The notes below the pieces were generated by a model that saw only the letters and a program-made list of their open reading frames with translations, was not told the origin of the DNA and ran no database searches. This document shows positions 14,004 to 22,174 of a stretch of DNA of 33,662 nucleotides, piece by piece (position 1 is the first letter of the stretch; each line of letters starts with the position of its first letter). Where the stretch lies: assembly GCA_963204975.1 (NCBI GenBank), contig CAUJJC010000274.1:1-33662 (forward strand). The letters run 5' to 3'. The position numbers and the translations under genes are program-made. The stretch comes from Verrucomicrobiota bacterium (GTDB taxonomy: Bacteria; Verrucomicrobiota; Verrucomicrobiia; Verrucomicrobiales; Verrucomicrobiaceae).

Positions 14004-16484
14004 ATGAAACATTTGCTTGCCTCCCTCCTCGTGCCTCTCGCAGCCATGGCTGCCACACCAGCCGCTCCGCCCAAGGCACCGGAAGTTCCAGCGCAGTTGC
14101 CTCCTGAGATTCAGCTCCTGCAGCCGGGCGTGAAGCTCACACTGATGGCAGAGCACCCGGAGGTCGTCACGCCCACGGGGATTGATGTGGATGAGAAAGG
14201 CAACATTTACACGCTCTCGTGCCACACGCACTTTCGCCCTGAAGGCTATGAGGGTCCCGAGCACGATGAGGTGGTGGTCTTTGATGCGAACGGAAAGAAC
14301 CGCCGCGTTTTCTACAACAAGACGGATGCCACCATGCATGTGGAGGTGGGCCCGGATGGCTGGATCTATCTCGCCGAACGCGATCGCGTGCTGCGCGTAA
14401 AGGACACGAATGGCGACGGGGTGGGGGATCTCGAAGAGAACCTCGCCTCGCTCGATACGGTGGCAGACTATCCGCACAACGGACTGAGCGGCATGGCCTG
14501 GCATCCCAATGGCGGGCTGGTCTTCTCGCTGGGGGAGAACTTCGGCAAGGACTGGACGCTCACGGCTCGCGATGGTTCCAAGGTCAGCGGTCGTGGTGAA
14601 GGTGGTGTATTTCGTTGCACGGCTGAGGGCAAACTGATGCGTCGCATCGCACGCGGCTTCTGGAATCCCTTTGGGCTGATGGTGCGTGCCGATGGCGAAA
14701 TCTTTGCCGCTGAGAATGATCCGGGCAGTCGTCCGCCGTGTCGTCTGCTCAACGTGGTCGAAGGTGCCGACTACGGCTTTCAGTGGGTCTATGGCAGCGC
14801 GCCTGTGCATCCCTTCGTCGCATGGAATGGTGAGTTGCGCGGCACGCTCGGCATGGTGCATCCCAGTGGTGAGGGTCCCTGCGCAGTGGTGGAACTGGGC
14901 GGCGGTGTGATGATCCCCTCGTGGAGCGATCACTCCATTGACTACTTCCCACTCACTCGAAAGGGAGCGGGCTATACCTCCGAGCGTGTTCCGCTCATCA
15001 AGGGCAGCGACTTTTTCCGTCCCACTTGCATAGCGATGGCACCCGATGGCGCCTTCTACTTCAATGACTGGGTGTTCAGCTCGTATCCGATTCACGGTCG
15101 TGGCCGCTTGTGGAAGCTGGAGATCGACAAGGCGGCGGCTTCATGGATGAAGTCGGCCCCGGACCCGCTCACTGCAGAGGCGAAGCTGGCCAAGGAACTG
15201 CGCGAGGGTCAGGCGAAGGTGAGCACCGAGCGCCTGCTCGAACTCGCCCGCGGCACCGACAAGTATCTCTCCGATGCCGCGCTCACCGCATTGGCTCGCG
15301 AGTCATGGATGGTGGACAAGGTGAAGGGCTTGCCGAAGGATGATCGTGTCTGGGCCTTCGTTGCAATGCGGCGCAACGACATGAGCGACGAGCAATGGCC
15401 GCGTGCCTTCCTCAACGACGCCGATCCCGAGCTTCGCTTCGAGAGCCTGCGCTGGATTGCCGATGCGGTGCTGACAAACTTCATGCCGCAGGTCGAAGCC
15501 TTGCTCAGCGATGCTTCGCTCGACTACCGTCTCTTCGAAGCGGTGCTCGCCACATGGAACACGCTGCGCGGTGAACCGGGGGCAGGTGTGACGAATCCCG
15601 ATGTGCTCGTCGAACGCATCACTGCTCCCAATACGCCCTCGCGCCTCAAAGGCTATGCCTTGCGCCTCGCGCCCGCCACGCACAAGCAACTCACGGTCGC
15701 TCTGCTCAAGGACCTGATGACGAAAGGTGACGAGGTGCTCGCCCTCGAAGTGGTGCGCACGCTCTCAGCGCGTCAGGCCGATGATGCACGAGCCGTGCTC
15801 GCCGAGATCGCGGTTGACGAATCGAAGGCTGCTCAACTCCGAGCCGAGGCCACCGCTGGTCTTGCGACCTCCACCAATCCGGCTCACCTCGCCGTGCTCG
15901 TGTCACTCGAGAAGGAAGCCAAAGAGCCAGCGCTGCGTGACGAAGCGCATCGGGCACTTCGCTTCGTCGATGCTGCTCATGCTTTCTCGCCTGAGGTCGG
16001 ACGACCAGAGTTTACCAACCTCGCCGCGTGGCTGAAGCGCCTGGATGCTCTGCCGGGCAAAGCCGATCCCGAGGCAGGGCGGCGGATCTTCTTTCACTCG
16101 AAGGTGGCCTTGTGCGCAGGTTGCCATCGTTACGGTGGTCGTGGCAATGTGGTGGGTCCTGACCTGAGCCTCGTGGCACGGCAAGGTGATCGTGAAGCGA
16201 TCTTGCGCTCGATCCTGGAGCCACAGCGCGAGGTGGCTCCGCAATTCTATCCCACGCAACTGAAGCTCAAGGACGGTAGCGATTTCATGGGCATCCTCCT
16301 GCGCTCATCGAGCACCGAGGTGTTTCGCGATCTCACCGGCAAGGAGCGCACTTTCCAGAAGGCCGACATCGTGCAGCGCACAGAGCTGAAAACTTCCATC
16401 ATGCCTCCAGGTCTCGTGGCCACGATGACGGATCGTGAGCTGCGCGACCTTCTCGCCTTTCTTACCTCGAGCGATGCGAAGTGA
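14004..16484 (+). CDS. Secreted beta-propeller / HEAT / c-type haem-binding protein (PVC-type membrane-bound dehydrogenase family)
   Basis: An 826-residue exported protein with the three-part plan frequent in Planctomycetes and Verrucomicrobia. The signal peptide (KHLLASLLVPLAAMAA) is followed by a sugar-dehydrogenase-like propeller at about 50-385 (VTPTGIDVDEKGNIYTL, HVEVGPDGWIYLAERDRV, FWNPFGLMVRADGEIFAAEND, GADYGFQWVYG). Helical HEAT-like repeats fill about 400-660, and a C-terminal cytochrome-c-like domain carries C704-A-G-C707-H708 with later Met residues (SIMPPGL) as candidate axial ligands. The likely role is oxidation of a sugar or alcohol with electrons passed to the haem, in the periplasm; the substrate is unknown. 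ATG 14004 starts the signal peptide; 13962 is less likely. A weak AGAGG lies about 13 nt upstream. The gene ends 6 bp from the convergent propeller gene. Confidence 0.92.
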   Translation: MKHLLASLLVPLAAMAATPAAPPKAPEVPAQLPPEIQLLQPGVKLTLMAEHPEVVTPTGIDVDEKGNIYTLSCHTHFRPEGYEGPEHDEVVVFDANGKNRRVFYNKTDATMHVEVGPDGWIYLAERDRVLRVKDTNGDGVGDLEENLASLDTVADYPHNGLSGMAWHPNGGLVFSLGENFGKDWTLTARDGSKVSGRGEGGVFRCTAEGKLMRRIARGFWNPFGLMVRADGEIFAAENDPGSRPPCRLLNVVEGADYGFQWVYGSAPVHPFVAWNGELRGTLGMVHPSGEGPCAVVELGGGVMIPSWSDHSIDYFPLTRKGAGYTSERVPLIKGSDFFRPTCIAMAPDGAFYFNDWVFSSYPIHGRGRLWKLEIDKAAASWMKSAPDPLTAEAKLAKELREGQAKVSTERLLELARGTDKYLSDAALTALARESWMVDKVKGLPKDDRVWAFVAMRRNDMSDEQWPRAFLNDADPELRFESLRWIADAVLTNFMPQVEALLSDASLDYRLFEAVLATWNTLRGEPGAGVTNPDVLVERITAPNTPSRLKGYALRLAPATHKQLTVALLKDLMTKGDEVLALEVVRTLSARQADDARAVLAEIAVDESKAAQLRAEATAGLATSTNPAHLAVLVSLEKEAKEPALRDEAHRALRFVDAAHAFSPEVGRPEFTNLAAWLKRLDALPGKADPEAGRRIFFHSKVALCAGCHRYGGRGNVVGPDLSLVARQGDREAILRSILEPQREVAPQFYPTQLKLKDGSDFMGILLRSSSTEVFRDLTGKERTFQKADIVQRTELKTSIMPPGLVATMTDRELRDLLAFLTSSDAK

Positions 16485-16497
16485 CATCGATCACTTC
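16478..16497. terminator. Inverted repeat spanning both stop codons of convergent genes (candidate bidirectional terminator)
   Basis: GAAGTGA (16478-16484) and TCACTTC (16491-16497) form a perfect 7-bp stem around a 6-nt loop. Each arm contains one of the two facing TGA stops (16482-16484 on plus, 16491-16493 on minus), leaving only 6 bp between the genes. There is no T-run, so it may block read-through in another way or be fortuitous. Confidence 0.4.
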
Positions 16498-17756
16498 ACG
16501 CACATCAGCGTCTTCTCACCACGGATGAAAAGCTGACCATCGCTGAGGGCGGGTGAGGCAAACACCTTCTCGCCGATCTCGCTCTCGGCCACGCATTCAT
16601 ACTTGGCACCTGGCTTCACCGTGCGCAGCGTGCCGAAGTCATTGATGAAATAGACCAGTCCTTCCGCACTCGCGAGCGAGGCATGATGCTCCTTCATGCG
16701 TTCCTCCCAGAGGATGTCTCCCGTCTTCGCGTCAAAGCAGTGGCCGATGCCGCTGTCGCTGACGATGAGGAAATGATCGCCTGCAACGATGGGCGAGGGG
16801 ACGTAGGCCACGCCCTTGTTCGTGTGCCATTGCACATGGGTGTTGGTCACGTTGCCCGTGCCATCGGGTCGAATGGCCATGAGGTGATGATCGGGGAAGC
16901 CACCGGTCATGTAGAGCCAGCCGGTCTTCTCGCTATGCACCAGCGAGGCCACATACTGCTCGGTGGGGCCGTCGATCATCCAGATCAGCTTCCCATCGTT
17001 CGGATCGTAGCTGGTGATGCACTTGGTGCCGCTGAGGACCATCTGCGTCTTGCCCGCGAGTTCACGAATGATCGGCACGCAGTAACTGCGCGTGTTGTTA
17101 GGCCGGGTGATGCGCCACAGCTCCTTGCCGGTGTCGCGAGCAAAGGCCACGATGTAGCCATCGCCATCATGGTCGCAGTTCACGATCACCTTGTCTTTGA
17201 ACAGAATCGGTGAGGAGCAGAAGCCATGCTTGCTGGAGAAAAGACCGGGCCGCACCTGCCAGAGTTGCTTGCCGGTGAAGTCGTGCGCAGACACCACGAC
17301 GGTGCCCTTGTTCACCTCGCCTTTGCCTGGGGGCCGAGACGCATTGGCTTCCCGAGTGGCAGCGGTTTCGGTCTGGTCGAGGAAGGCGGTGTAGATGCGT
17401 TCGCCATCGGTCGCAGGTGTGCTGGAGGCGCGGCTGTTCAGCCGATGAATGGACTCGAGCGGCGACTTCACCACGGCCTGCTGCCAGACGATCTTGCCCG
17501 ATGCACGGTCGAGAGCGATGAGCACACGCTCCTCGGTCTCCGCAAGGCTGGCGACGACAAACACGCGGTCATTCCACACGATGGGTGATGCATGGCCTTC
17601 CCCTGGAAGCTCCGTGCGCCAGACGACATTCGTCGCGTCGATCTTCTTCGGGAACCCGGTGTCCAGGCTGGTGCCATCCAGCCGAGGGCCACGCCATTGA
17701 GGCCAGTTTTCAGCATGAAGGGCGGAGGCGGCGATGAGTAGTAGGGCGAGGCGCAT
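16491..17756 (-). CDS. Secreted PQQ-like beta-propeller repeat protein
   Basis: A 421-residue exported propeller. Signal peptide 1-16 (RLALLLIAASALHA), then the WPQWRGPRLDGTS entry motif and blades with tryptophan-docking patterns: ALDRASGKIVWQQ, AHDFTGKQLWQV, AFARDTGKELWRI, SYDPNDGKLIWMI and CFDAKTGDILWEER. These match the BamB-like/PQQ-repeat family that is expanded in Verrucomicrobia and Planctomycetes. There is no evidence of the catalytic Asp/Ca site of true quinoprotein dehydrogenases that I can pick out, and no haem motif. It may be a scaffold or an oxidoreductase partner. It is convergent with the propeller/HEAT/haem gene and divergent from the Gfo/Idh gene (136 bp gap). Confidence 0.92.
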   Translation of the reverse strand: MRLALLLIAASALHAENWPQWRGPRLDGTSLDTGFPKKIDATNVVWRTELPGEGHASPIVWNDRVFVVASLAETEERVLIALDRASGKIVWQQAVVKSPLESIHRLNSRASSTPATDGERIYTAFLDQTETAATREANASRPPGKGEVNKGTVVVSAHDFTGKQLWQVRPGLFSSKHGFCSSPILFKDKVIVNCDHDGDGYIVAFARDTGKELWRITRPNNTRSYCVPIIRELAGKTQMVLSGTKCITSYDPNDGKLIWMIDGPTEQYVASLVHSEKTGWLYMTGGFPDHHLMAIRPDGTGNVTNTHVQWHTNKGVAYVPSPIVAGDHFLIVSDSGIGHCFDAKTGDILWEERMKEHHASLASAEGLVYFINDFGTLRTVKPGAKYECVAESEIGEKVFASPALSDGQLFIRGEKTLMCVK

Positions 17757-17892
17757 GAGAAGCGTGATCTTACGTTGCGAGCCCCGTGGTCTTGCTCTCG
17801 CGAAAGTGCAAGTCTTGAGTGAAAGACCAGTCGTGGGCCGCGCGAAACTTCACGCTCGCCAACCAACTCACTTTTCTTCAACCTCGTTCGTC
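17757..17892. promoter_or_regulatory. Divergent promoter region, PQQ-like propeller / Gfo-Idh oxidoreductase
   Basis: 136 bp between divergent starts. No clear promoter consensus or palindrome could be picked out by eye. It is listed because both flanking transcripts must begin in or near it. Confidence 0.3.
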
Positions 17893-18939
17893 ATGTCATC
17901 ACCTGTCCGCTTCGCACTCGCCGGTTTCGGCGCCTGGGGAAAACTCCACGCCCAGTCCATCGCCCTGAACCCGGACGCCCGTCTTGTCGCCATCACTGCC
18001 CCCTCAGAGGCCTCCCGAGCCGAAGCCAAGGCCGCGTATCCCGACGCGCAGATCTTTGCCGATGCGGCGGAGATGATCGCCAGCGTCGAATTCGACATCA
18101 TTGACATCGTGACGCCCAGCCACACGCATCGTGAGATCGCCCTCGCCGCGATGGAAAAAGGCCGACACGTCCTGCTGGAGAAGCCGATGGCGATCACGCT
18201 GGAGGATAGCAAGGCGATCGTCGAAGCCGCTGCCAAGCACGGTGTGAAGCTCGCAGTCGGCCACGAGCTGCGCCTCTCGTCACAATGGGGCGAGATCAAG
18301 AACATCATCAGCCGCGGCAGCATCGGCGAACCGCAATACGTGCTCGTGGAACTCTCGCGCAAACCTTATCGCCTGGGCGCGAGCGGCTGGCGCTACGACC
18401 AGAGTCGCGTGGGCAGCTGGGTGCTGGAGGAGCCGATTCATTTCTTCGATCTCGCGCGCTGGTATCTGGAAGGCGCAGGCGATCCGGTGGAACTCTATGC
18501 CTACGGCAACTCGCGCGATCCGCAGCGTCCGCAGTTGTTCGATAACTTCAGCGCCATGTTCAAATACGCGAACGGTGCGTATGCCGTCGTGTCGCAGACG
18601 CTCGCCGCCTTTGAGCATCATCAAACCGTGAAGGTCAGCGGCACCAAAGGCGCGCTATGGGCGGGGTGGAGCGGTGCGCTCGATCGCACGCTGGAGCCAA
18701 GTTACTTCCTCAAGGTCTTCGACGGCGAGAACCTCGAACAGGTGCAGATCGAGAAGCACAGCGGCGAAGTCTTCGAGCTGCGCGAAGAGATCGCGCGGTG
18801 CATCCAGATGGTGCGCGGTGAAGCCGCGCCCGCCGCGAGCGGGCGCGATGGCCTGTGGTCCGCTGGCTTGTGCTTGCTCGCTGAAGAAGCCATCCGCCAG
18901 GGCAAGCCGCTTCCCGTGGGTCAACTCATCGACGGCTAA
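17893..18939 (+). CDS. Gfo/Idh/MocA-family NAD(P)-dependent oxidoreductase
   Basis: A 348-residue sugar-type dehydrogenase. The Rossmann loop is GFGAWGKLHA (residues about 10-19), followed by DIIDIVTPSHTHREIALAAM and the family's EKP motif (HVLLEKPMAI, Lys near 100). The second domain has GSIGEPQYVLVE, a WRYDQSRVGSWVLEEPIHFFDLARW segment supplying the conserved His, and HHQTVKVSGTKGALW. Members oxidise or reduce sugars, inositols or related compounds; the exact substrate cannot be read here. It is cytoplasmic with no signal peptide. ATG 17893 begins the Rossmann strand; a longer frame from 17734 is not family-like. An MFS transporter follows after 12 bp, suggesting import and catabolism of one compound. 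Confidence 0.94.
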   Translation: MSSPVRFALAGFGAWGKLHAQSIALNPDARLVAITAPSEASRAEAKAAYPDAQIFADAAEMIASVEFDIIDIVTPSHTHREIALAAMEKGRHVLLEKPMAITLEDSKAIVEAAAKHGVKLAVGHELRLSSQWGEIKNIISRGSIGEPQYVLVELSRKPYRLGASGWRYDQSRVGSWVLEEPIHFFDLARWYLEGAGDPVELYAYGNSRDPQRPQLFDNFSAMFKYANGAYAVVSQTLAAFEHHQTVKVSGTKGALWAGWSGALDRTLEPSYFLKVFDGENLEQVQIEKHSGEVFELREEIARCIQMVRGEAAPAASGRDGLWSAGLCLLAEEAIRQGKPLPVGQLIDG

Positions 18940-18951
18940 CCATTCATCATT

Positions 18952-20229
18952 ATGAGCATGAGCGACTCTCAACGCTGGTATCAAGGCATCACGCGTTACC
19001 AATGGCTGGTGCTCATCGTGGCATCACTTGGCTGGGCCTTCGACGCCTTCGAAGGACAGCTCTACACGGTCACGCGCGATGACTTGCTGAAGGAATTGCT
19101 CGGAGCCGCGAGGATAAGCGAACTCGGTCACTGGAAAGACTACTTCAACGGCATCTTCCTGCTGGGCAGCACGCTCGGCGGCTGGGTGTTTGCGTCGATG
19201 GCTGACAAATGGGGTCGCAAGCCGGTGATGGCACTGACGATCCTGTTCTACTCTGTGTTCTCCGGCTTCACGTATTTCGCGACGGAGCTGTGGCACGTCG
19301 GAGCACTGCGGTTCCTCGTAGCAATGGGCGTGGGCGGTGAGTGGGCGGTAGGCGCGGCGCTGGTGGCGGAAGTGTTTCCTCGTCGTGCTCGCGAACGCGC
19401 GGGTGGCATCTTCCACGCGACGAGCGTGATCGGACTGTGGCTTGCGACGGCGGCAGGCATCGCGGTCGGATCTCAATGGCGCTATGCATACATCGTCGGC
19501 GTGCTACCGGCATTTCTGGTGCTTTGGGTGCGCGTGAGTATTCGCGAGCCCGAGTCATGGCAGGCCGCCAAGGCGGAAGGCAATGACAAGCTCGGCAGCT
19601 TCCGTGACCTGCTGGGCGATCCGCGCTGGCGTGGTCGTGCCATCGGTGGTGCGCTGCTCTCGATGATCGGGCTCGCCACGTTCTGGGGCGTCGTGGTCGC
19701 GGGCAAAGACATCGCGGCGCACACCTTGCAAGCCCTCGGCATCGCTGACCCGAGCAGTGAAAAGGCCAAGATCGCCTTCGGCTACATCCAAACCACTGGC
19801 GCAGGGCTTGGCATGTTAGCCTTCGGTCCTCTGGCTGCGCGTTTTGGCCGACGTGCCACGTTCGCCGCGTTACACATCGGTGCGCTGATCATGACCTTCG
19901 TCGTGTGCTGGGCTCCGCTGCACTTCGGCAGCTACACCTTGCTGCTCGTGCTGCTGCCGATCTTTGGCTTCTGCGCGCAAGGCATCCATGCGGGCTACGC
20001 GGTCTATTTTCCCGAGCTGTTCCCCACGCACATCCGAGCGACTGGCGCTGGTTTTTGCTTCAATACGGGGCGCATCCTCGCCTCGCCCGTGCTGCTCTGG
20101 CTGAGCGGCTGGATGAAGGACAAGTATGGCCTGCTCACCGCGATTCAGGCCCTGGGCGGGATGTTCCTGCTGGGCTTGGTCGTGCTTTCCTTTCTGCCAG
20201 AGACGAAGGGCGAGGAGATGCCGGAATGA
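18952..20229 (+). CDS. MFS transporter (sialate/aromatic-acid:H+ symporter-like)
   Basis: A 425-residue inner-membrane carrier with about 12 hydrophobic segments. The motif between TM2 and TM3 reads FASMADKWGRKPVM, and its counterpart after TM8 reads FGPLAARFGRRATF. TM1 carries the acidic SLGWAFDAFEGQLYTV signature (Asp in TM1, Asp/Glu after), and TM4 has the RFLVAMGVGGEWAVGAALVAEVFP pattern; both are typical of the SHS/AAHS group that includes the sialic acid carrier NanT and aromatic acid carriers. PELFPTHIRATGAGFCFNTGRI near TM10-11 agrees. The preceding oxidoreductase and the sialidase elsewhere in the window make a sugar-acid substrate plausible, not proven. The ATG lies 12 bp after the preceding stop with no Shine-Dalgarno. 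The gene ends 6 bp before the convergent HTH/methyltransferase. Confidence 0.93.
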   Translation: MSMSDSQRWYQGITRYQWLVLIVASLGWAFDAFEGQLYTVTRDDLLKELLGAARISELGHWKDYFNGIFLLGSTLGGWVFASMADKWGRKPVMALTILFYSVFSGFTYFATELWHVGALRFLVAMGVGGEWAVGAALVAEVFPRRARERAGGIFHATSVIGLWLATAAGIAVGSQWRYAYIVGVLPAFLVLWVRVSIREPESWQAAKAEGNDKLGSFRDLLGDPRWRGRAIGGALLSMIGLATFWGVVVAGKDIAAHTLQALGIADPSSEKAKIAFGYIQTTGAGLGMLAFGPLAARFGRRATFAALHIGALIMTFVVCWAPLHFGSYTLLLVLLPIFGFCAQGIHAGYAVYFPELFPTHIRATGAGFCFNTGRILASPVLLWLSGWMKDKYGLLTAIQALGGMFLLGLVVLSFLPETKGEEMPE

Positions 20230-20235
20230 CGATGG

Positions 20236-21177
20236 TTACAGCTTCTCGCCGAGAACCAGCATCGTCTGGAAGTGCGGACTCTTCTGCTCGCGATGGACGA
20301 TCTTGGTCTCCACGTTCTTGAAGCCTGCGGCTTCGAGCATCTCGATCATTTCGACTTCGCTGAAGCCCAGCCACACATCGGCATAGAGCACGCGCGCCTT
20401 CTCGAATCCGTGCTTCAGCAGATCGAGCAGCACGATGCGCCCGCCCTTCTTGAGCAACCCAAACGCGGCGGCGATGGCCTTGGCCGGTTGTTGCGCATGG
20501 TGCAGAGCCTGACTGAAGAGAACCAGATCCACGCTTTCGGCTTCGATTGGCGGAGCCTCCAAATCGCCGAGCCGAAACTCCAGATTCGTGAACCCATGTT
20601 GCTTCGCCAGGTCAGCACCGTAGGCCACCATCTTCTCGGAGCTATCGACGGCGATGACTTGCTTGGCCCGTTGTGCAAGGAGTTGTGACAAGGTGCCTTC
20701 GCCTGCGCCCAGGTCTGCGATGACCATGGGAGGCATGAGCTTGAGCAAGGTCTCGGCGAGTCCCTTCCATGAACGGCCGGGGATGTAGTGGCGGCCAAAC
20801 TTCCCGGCCAGCGCATCGAAGTAGGCCTGGGCTACATTCGCGCGCTTCTTTCGCACCACACGCAGGGCAGTGGTGTCTCGCTTCACCTCGCGAATTTCGC
20901 TTCCTGCGGCCTCAACGATGCTGAGGAATCGCTCGTGACTTTCGCGCTCGCGTGCGGGCACGTCAGGCAGGCGGTAGAGACGATTCTTTCCCGAACGTCG
21001 ATCTGTGACCAACCCTGCGCCCTTGAGCTTGGCGAGTTGCGCCGAGATGTTCGATTGCGGCAGGGCCAGGATTTCCTGCAACTCGGCGACGGACAACTCT
21101 TCCTCTCTCAACAACAAGAGAATCCGCACGCGCGTCGCGTCGGCGATGAGGCTGAGAGATTTGAGGATCGAGGCCAA
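20236..21177 (-). CDS. ArsR-type HTH fused to SAM-dependent methyltransferase
   Basis: A 313-residue two-domain protein. An ArsR-like winged helix is at about 1-75 (SLIADATRVRILLLLREEELSVAELQEI, recognition helix in LPQSNISAQLAKLKGAGLV, wing RRSGKNRLYRL). A class I methyltransferase is at about 130-270: motif I VIADLGAGEGTLSQLL, acidic end of strand 2 VIAVDSSEKMV, then LVLFSQALHHAQQPAKAIAAAFGLLKKGGRIVLLDLL. The classical ELCVCDL metal site of ArsR/SmtB is absent, so it is unlikely to sense metal that way; SAM or a methylated substrate is a more natural signal (inference). The start is TTG at 21177: the upstream in-frame stop is at 21193-21195 and no ATG lies between. It is last in the minus-strand series, 46 bp behind the NagA-like gene. 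Confidence 0.9.
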   Translation of the reverse strand: MASILKSLSLIADATRVRILLLLREEELSVAELQEILALPQSNISAQLAKLKGAGLVTDRRSGKNRLYRLPDVPARERESHERFLSIVEAAGSEIREVKRDTTALRVVRKKRANVAQAYFDALAGKFGRHYIPGRSWKGLAETLLKLMPPMVIADLGAGEGTLSQLLAQRAKQVIAVDSSEKMVAYGADLAKQHGFTNLEFRLGDLEAPPIEAESVDLVLFSQALHHAQQPAKAIAAAFGLLKKGGRIVLLDLLKHGFEKARVLYADVWLGFSEVEMIEMLEAAGFKNVETKIVHREQKSPHFQTMLVLGEKL

Positions 21178-21223
21178 GGCAGCGCGATGGTATCAACGGC
21201 CTGAGGTTCGGCAATGCGGAACT

Positions 21224-22132
21224 CTACAGCCCCATTGCCTTGCGCGGATTGCTGTCGATGAGGGTGGTGAGGTCTGCGTCGGACAGCCCGAGATGATCAC
21301 GAGCATTCGCCTTGATGCGGGGAACCGTGACGGTGGAGCCCACGAAGTGCGAGCCATCAGGGGAACGGGCCACGAGGTCCTCGCCGATCACAATGTCCCA
21401 GCTTGCAAGCGTGAACTTGCCAGGCCCGAGGCGGGAGGCCGAGATCGCATCGGTGACGAAGATTGAGCGATCCACGCCAGCGGCACGGAGGTAGTTTTGC
21501 AATGTGAAGAAGTCGATGTGAACTCCGTCGGGGATGAAGCAAAGCCAGAGCTTGTCACGCAGCGAGAGTGCTCGCTGAATGATGTTGTTGTGCCGGTGCA
21601 TGAGCATCGGACAGCCATTGCCCACGTGAGTGAACATGGTCACGCCATTGTCGGTAGAGGCGCGCAAGGTATCGAGGTCAGGATTGCAATGGCCTGCGGA
21701 AACCACGATGCCCTGCGAGGCGAGGAAGGCGCTCGTCTTGAATCCCTCGTCACATTCGGGAGCCAGCGTGACCAGCTTGGCCAGTCCCTGAGAGGCGTCG
21801 AGCAGTCGCTTCGCATCTTCGACGGTGGCGGGCTTAACGCAGTGCGGCGGATGAGCGCCGACGTAACCTTTCTCGGGGTTGATGAATGGCCCTTCAATAT
21901 GGAAGCCCGCGATGATTTCTTTGGCGAGTGGATCGCGCTCACGAAGGCCAGCCAACGTGCTCATGCGAGACTGGAGGTTCTCAATCGTGTCCGTGATGAA
22001 GGTGGCGAGGATTTGCGTGCAGCCATCCTCGCGCAGGCACTCGCAGGCGTGATGAAGAGCTTCAGCGGTAAGGCCATCGCGGTTGAAGTCGGTGCCAGCG
22101 TAGCCGTTTACTTGGATGTCGAGAGGGCGCAT
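21224..22132 (-). CDS. N-acetylglucosamine-6-phosphate deacetylase-like amidohydrolase, short form
   Basis: A 302-residue NagA-type protein expected to deacetylate GlcNAc-6-phosphate to GlcN-6-phosphate in amino-sugar use. Active-site residues line up with E. coli NagA in order and spacing: the Q-x-N motif (Q7, N9 in DIQVNG), E80 (HIEGPF), H148 (SAGH), H169 (THVGNG), H205 (DGVHID) and the catalytic D228 (VTDA). The protein is short: family members are about 380 residues and have a small beta domain made from both termini. Here the sequence begins right at the first barrel strand and stops at NPRKAMGL, so that domain is lacking. No frameshift is apparent, and the neighbouring genes leave no room. 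The ATG at 22132 has no Shine-Dalgarno. Confidence 0.87.
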   Translation of the reverse strand: MRPLDIQVNGYAGTDFNRDGLTAEALHHACECLREDGCTQILATFITDTIENLQSRMSTLAGLRERDPLAKEIIAGFHIEGPFINPEKGYVGAHPPHCVKPATVEDAKRLLDASQGLAKLVTLAPECDEGFKTSAFLASQGIVVSAGHCNPDLDTLRASTDNGVTMFTHVGNGCPMLMHRHNNIIQRALSLRDKLWLCFIPDGVHIDFFTLQNYLRAAGVDRSIFVTDAISASRLGPGKFTLASWDIVIGEDLVARSPDGSHFVGSTVTVPRIKANARDHLGLSDADLTTLIDSNPRKAMGL

Positions 22133-22137
22133 GAAGG

Positions 22138-22169
22138 GAAAAGGTGAATGCTGAAGGATGAAAGGTGAA
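22138..22169. repeat. Short purine-rich direct repeats ahead of the NagA-like gene
   Basis: AAAGGTGAA occurs at 22140-22148 and 22161-22169, 21 bp apart, with an imperfect copy (GAAGGATGAA) between them. The repeats fill the gap between the methyltransferase stop and the NagA-like start. They could be a two-turn-spaced binding site or simple slippage of a roughly 10-bp unit. Confidence 0.35.
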
Positions 22170-22174
22170 GGGCG

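Noticed and set aside
13899-15095. 398-codon minus-strand frame
   Set aside because: Shadow of the propeller/HEAT/haem gene; His/Arg-rich composition and no family resemblance.
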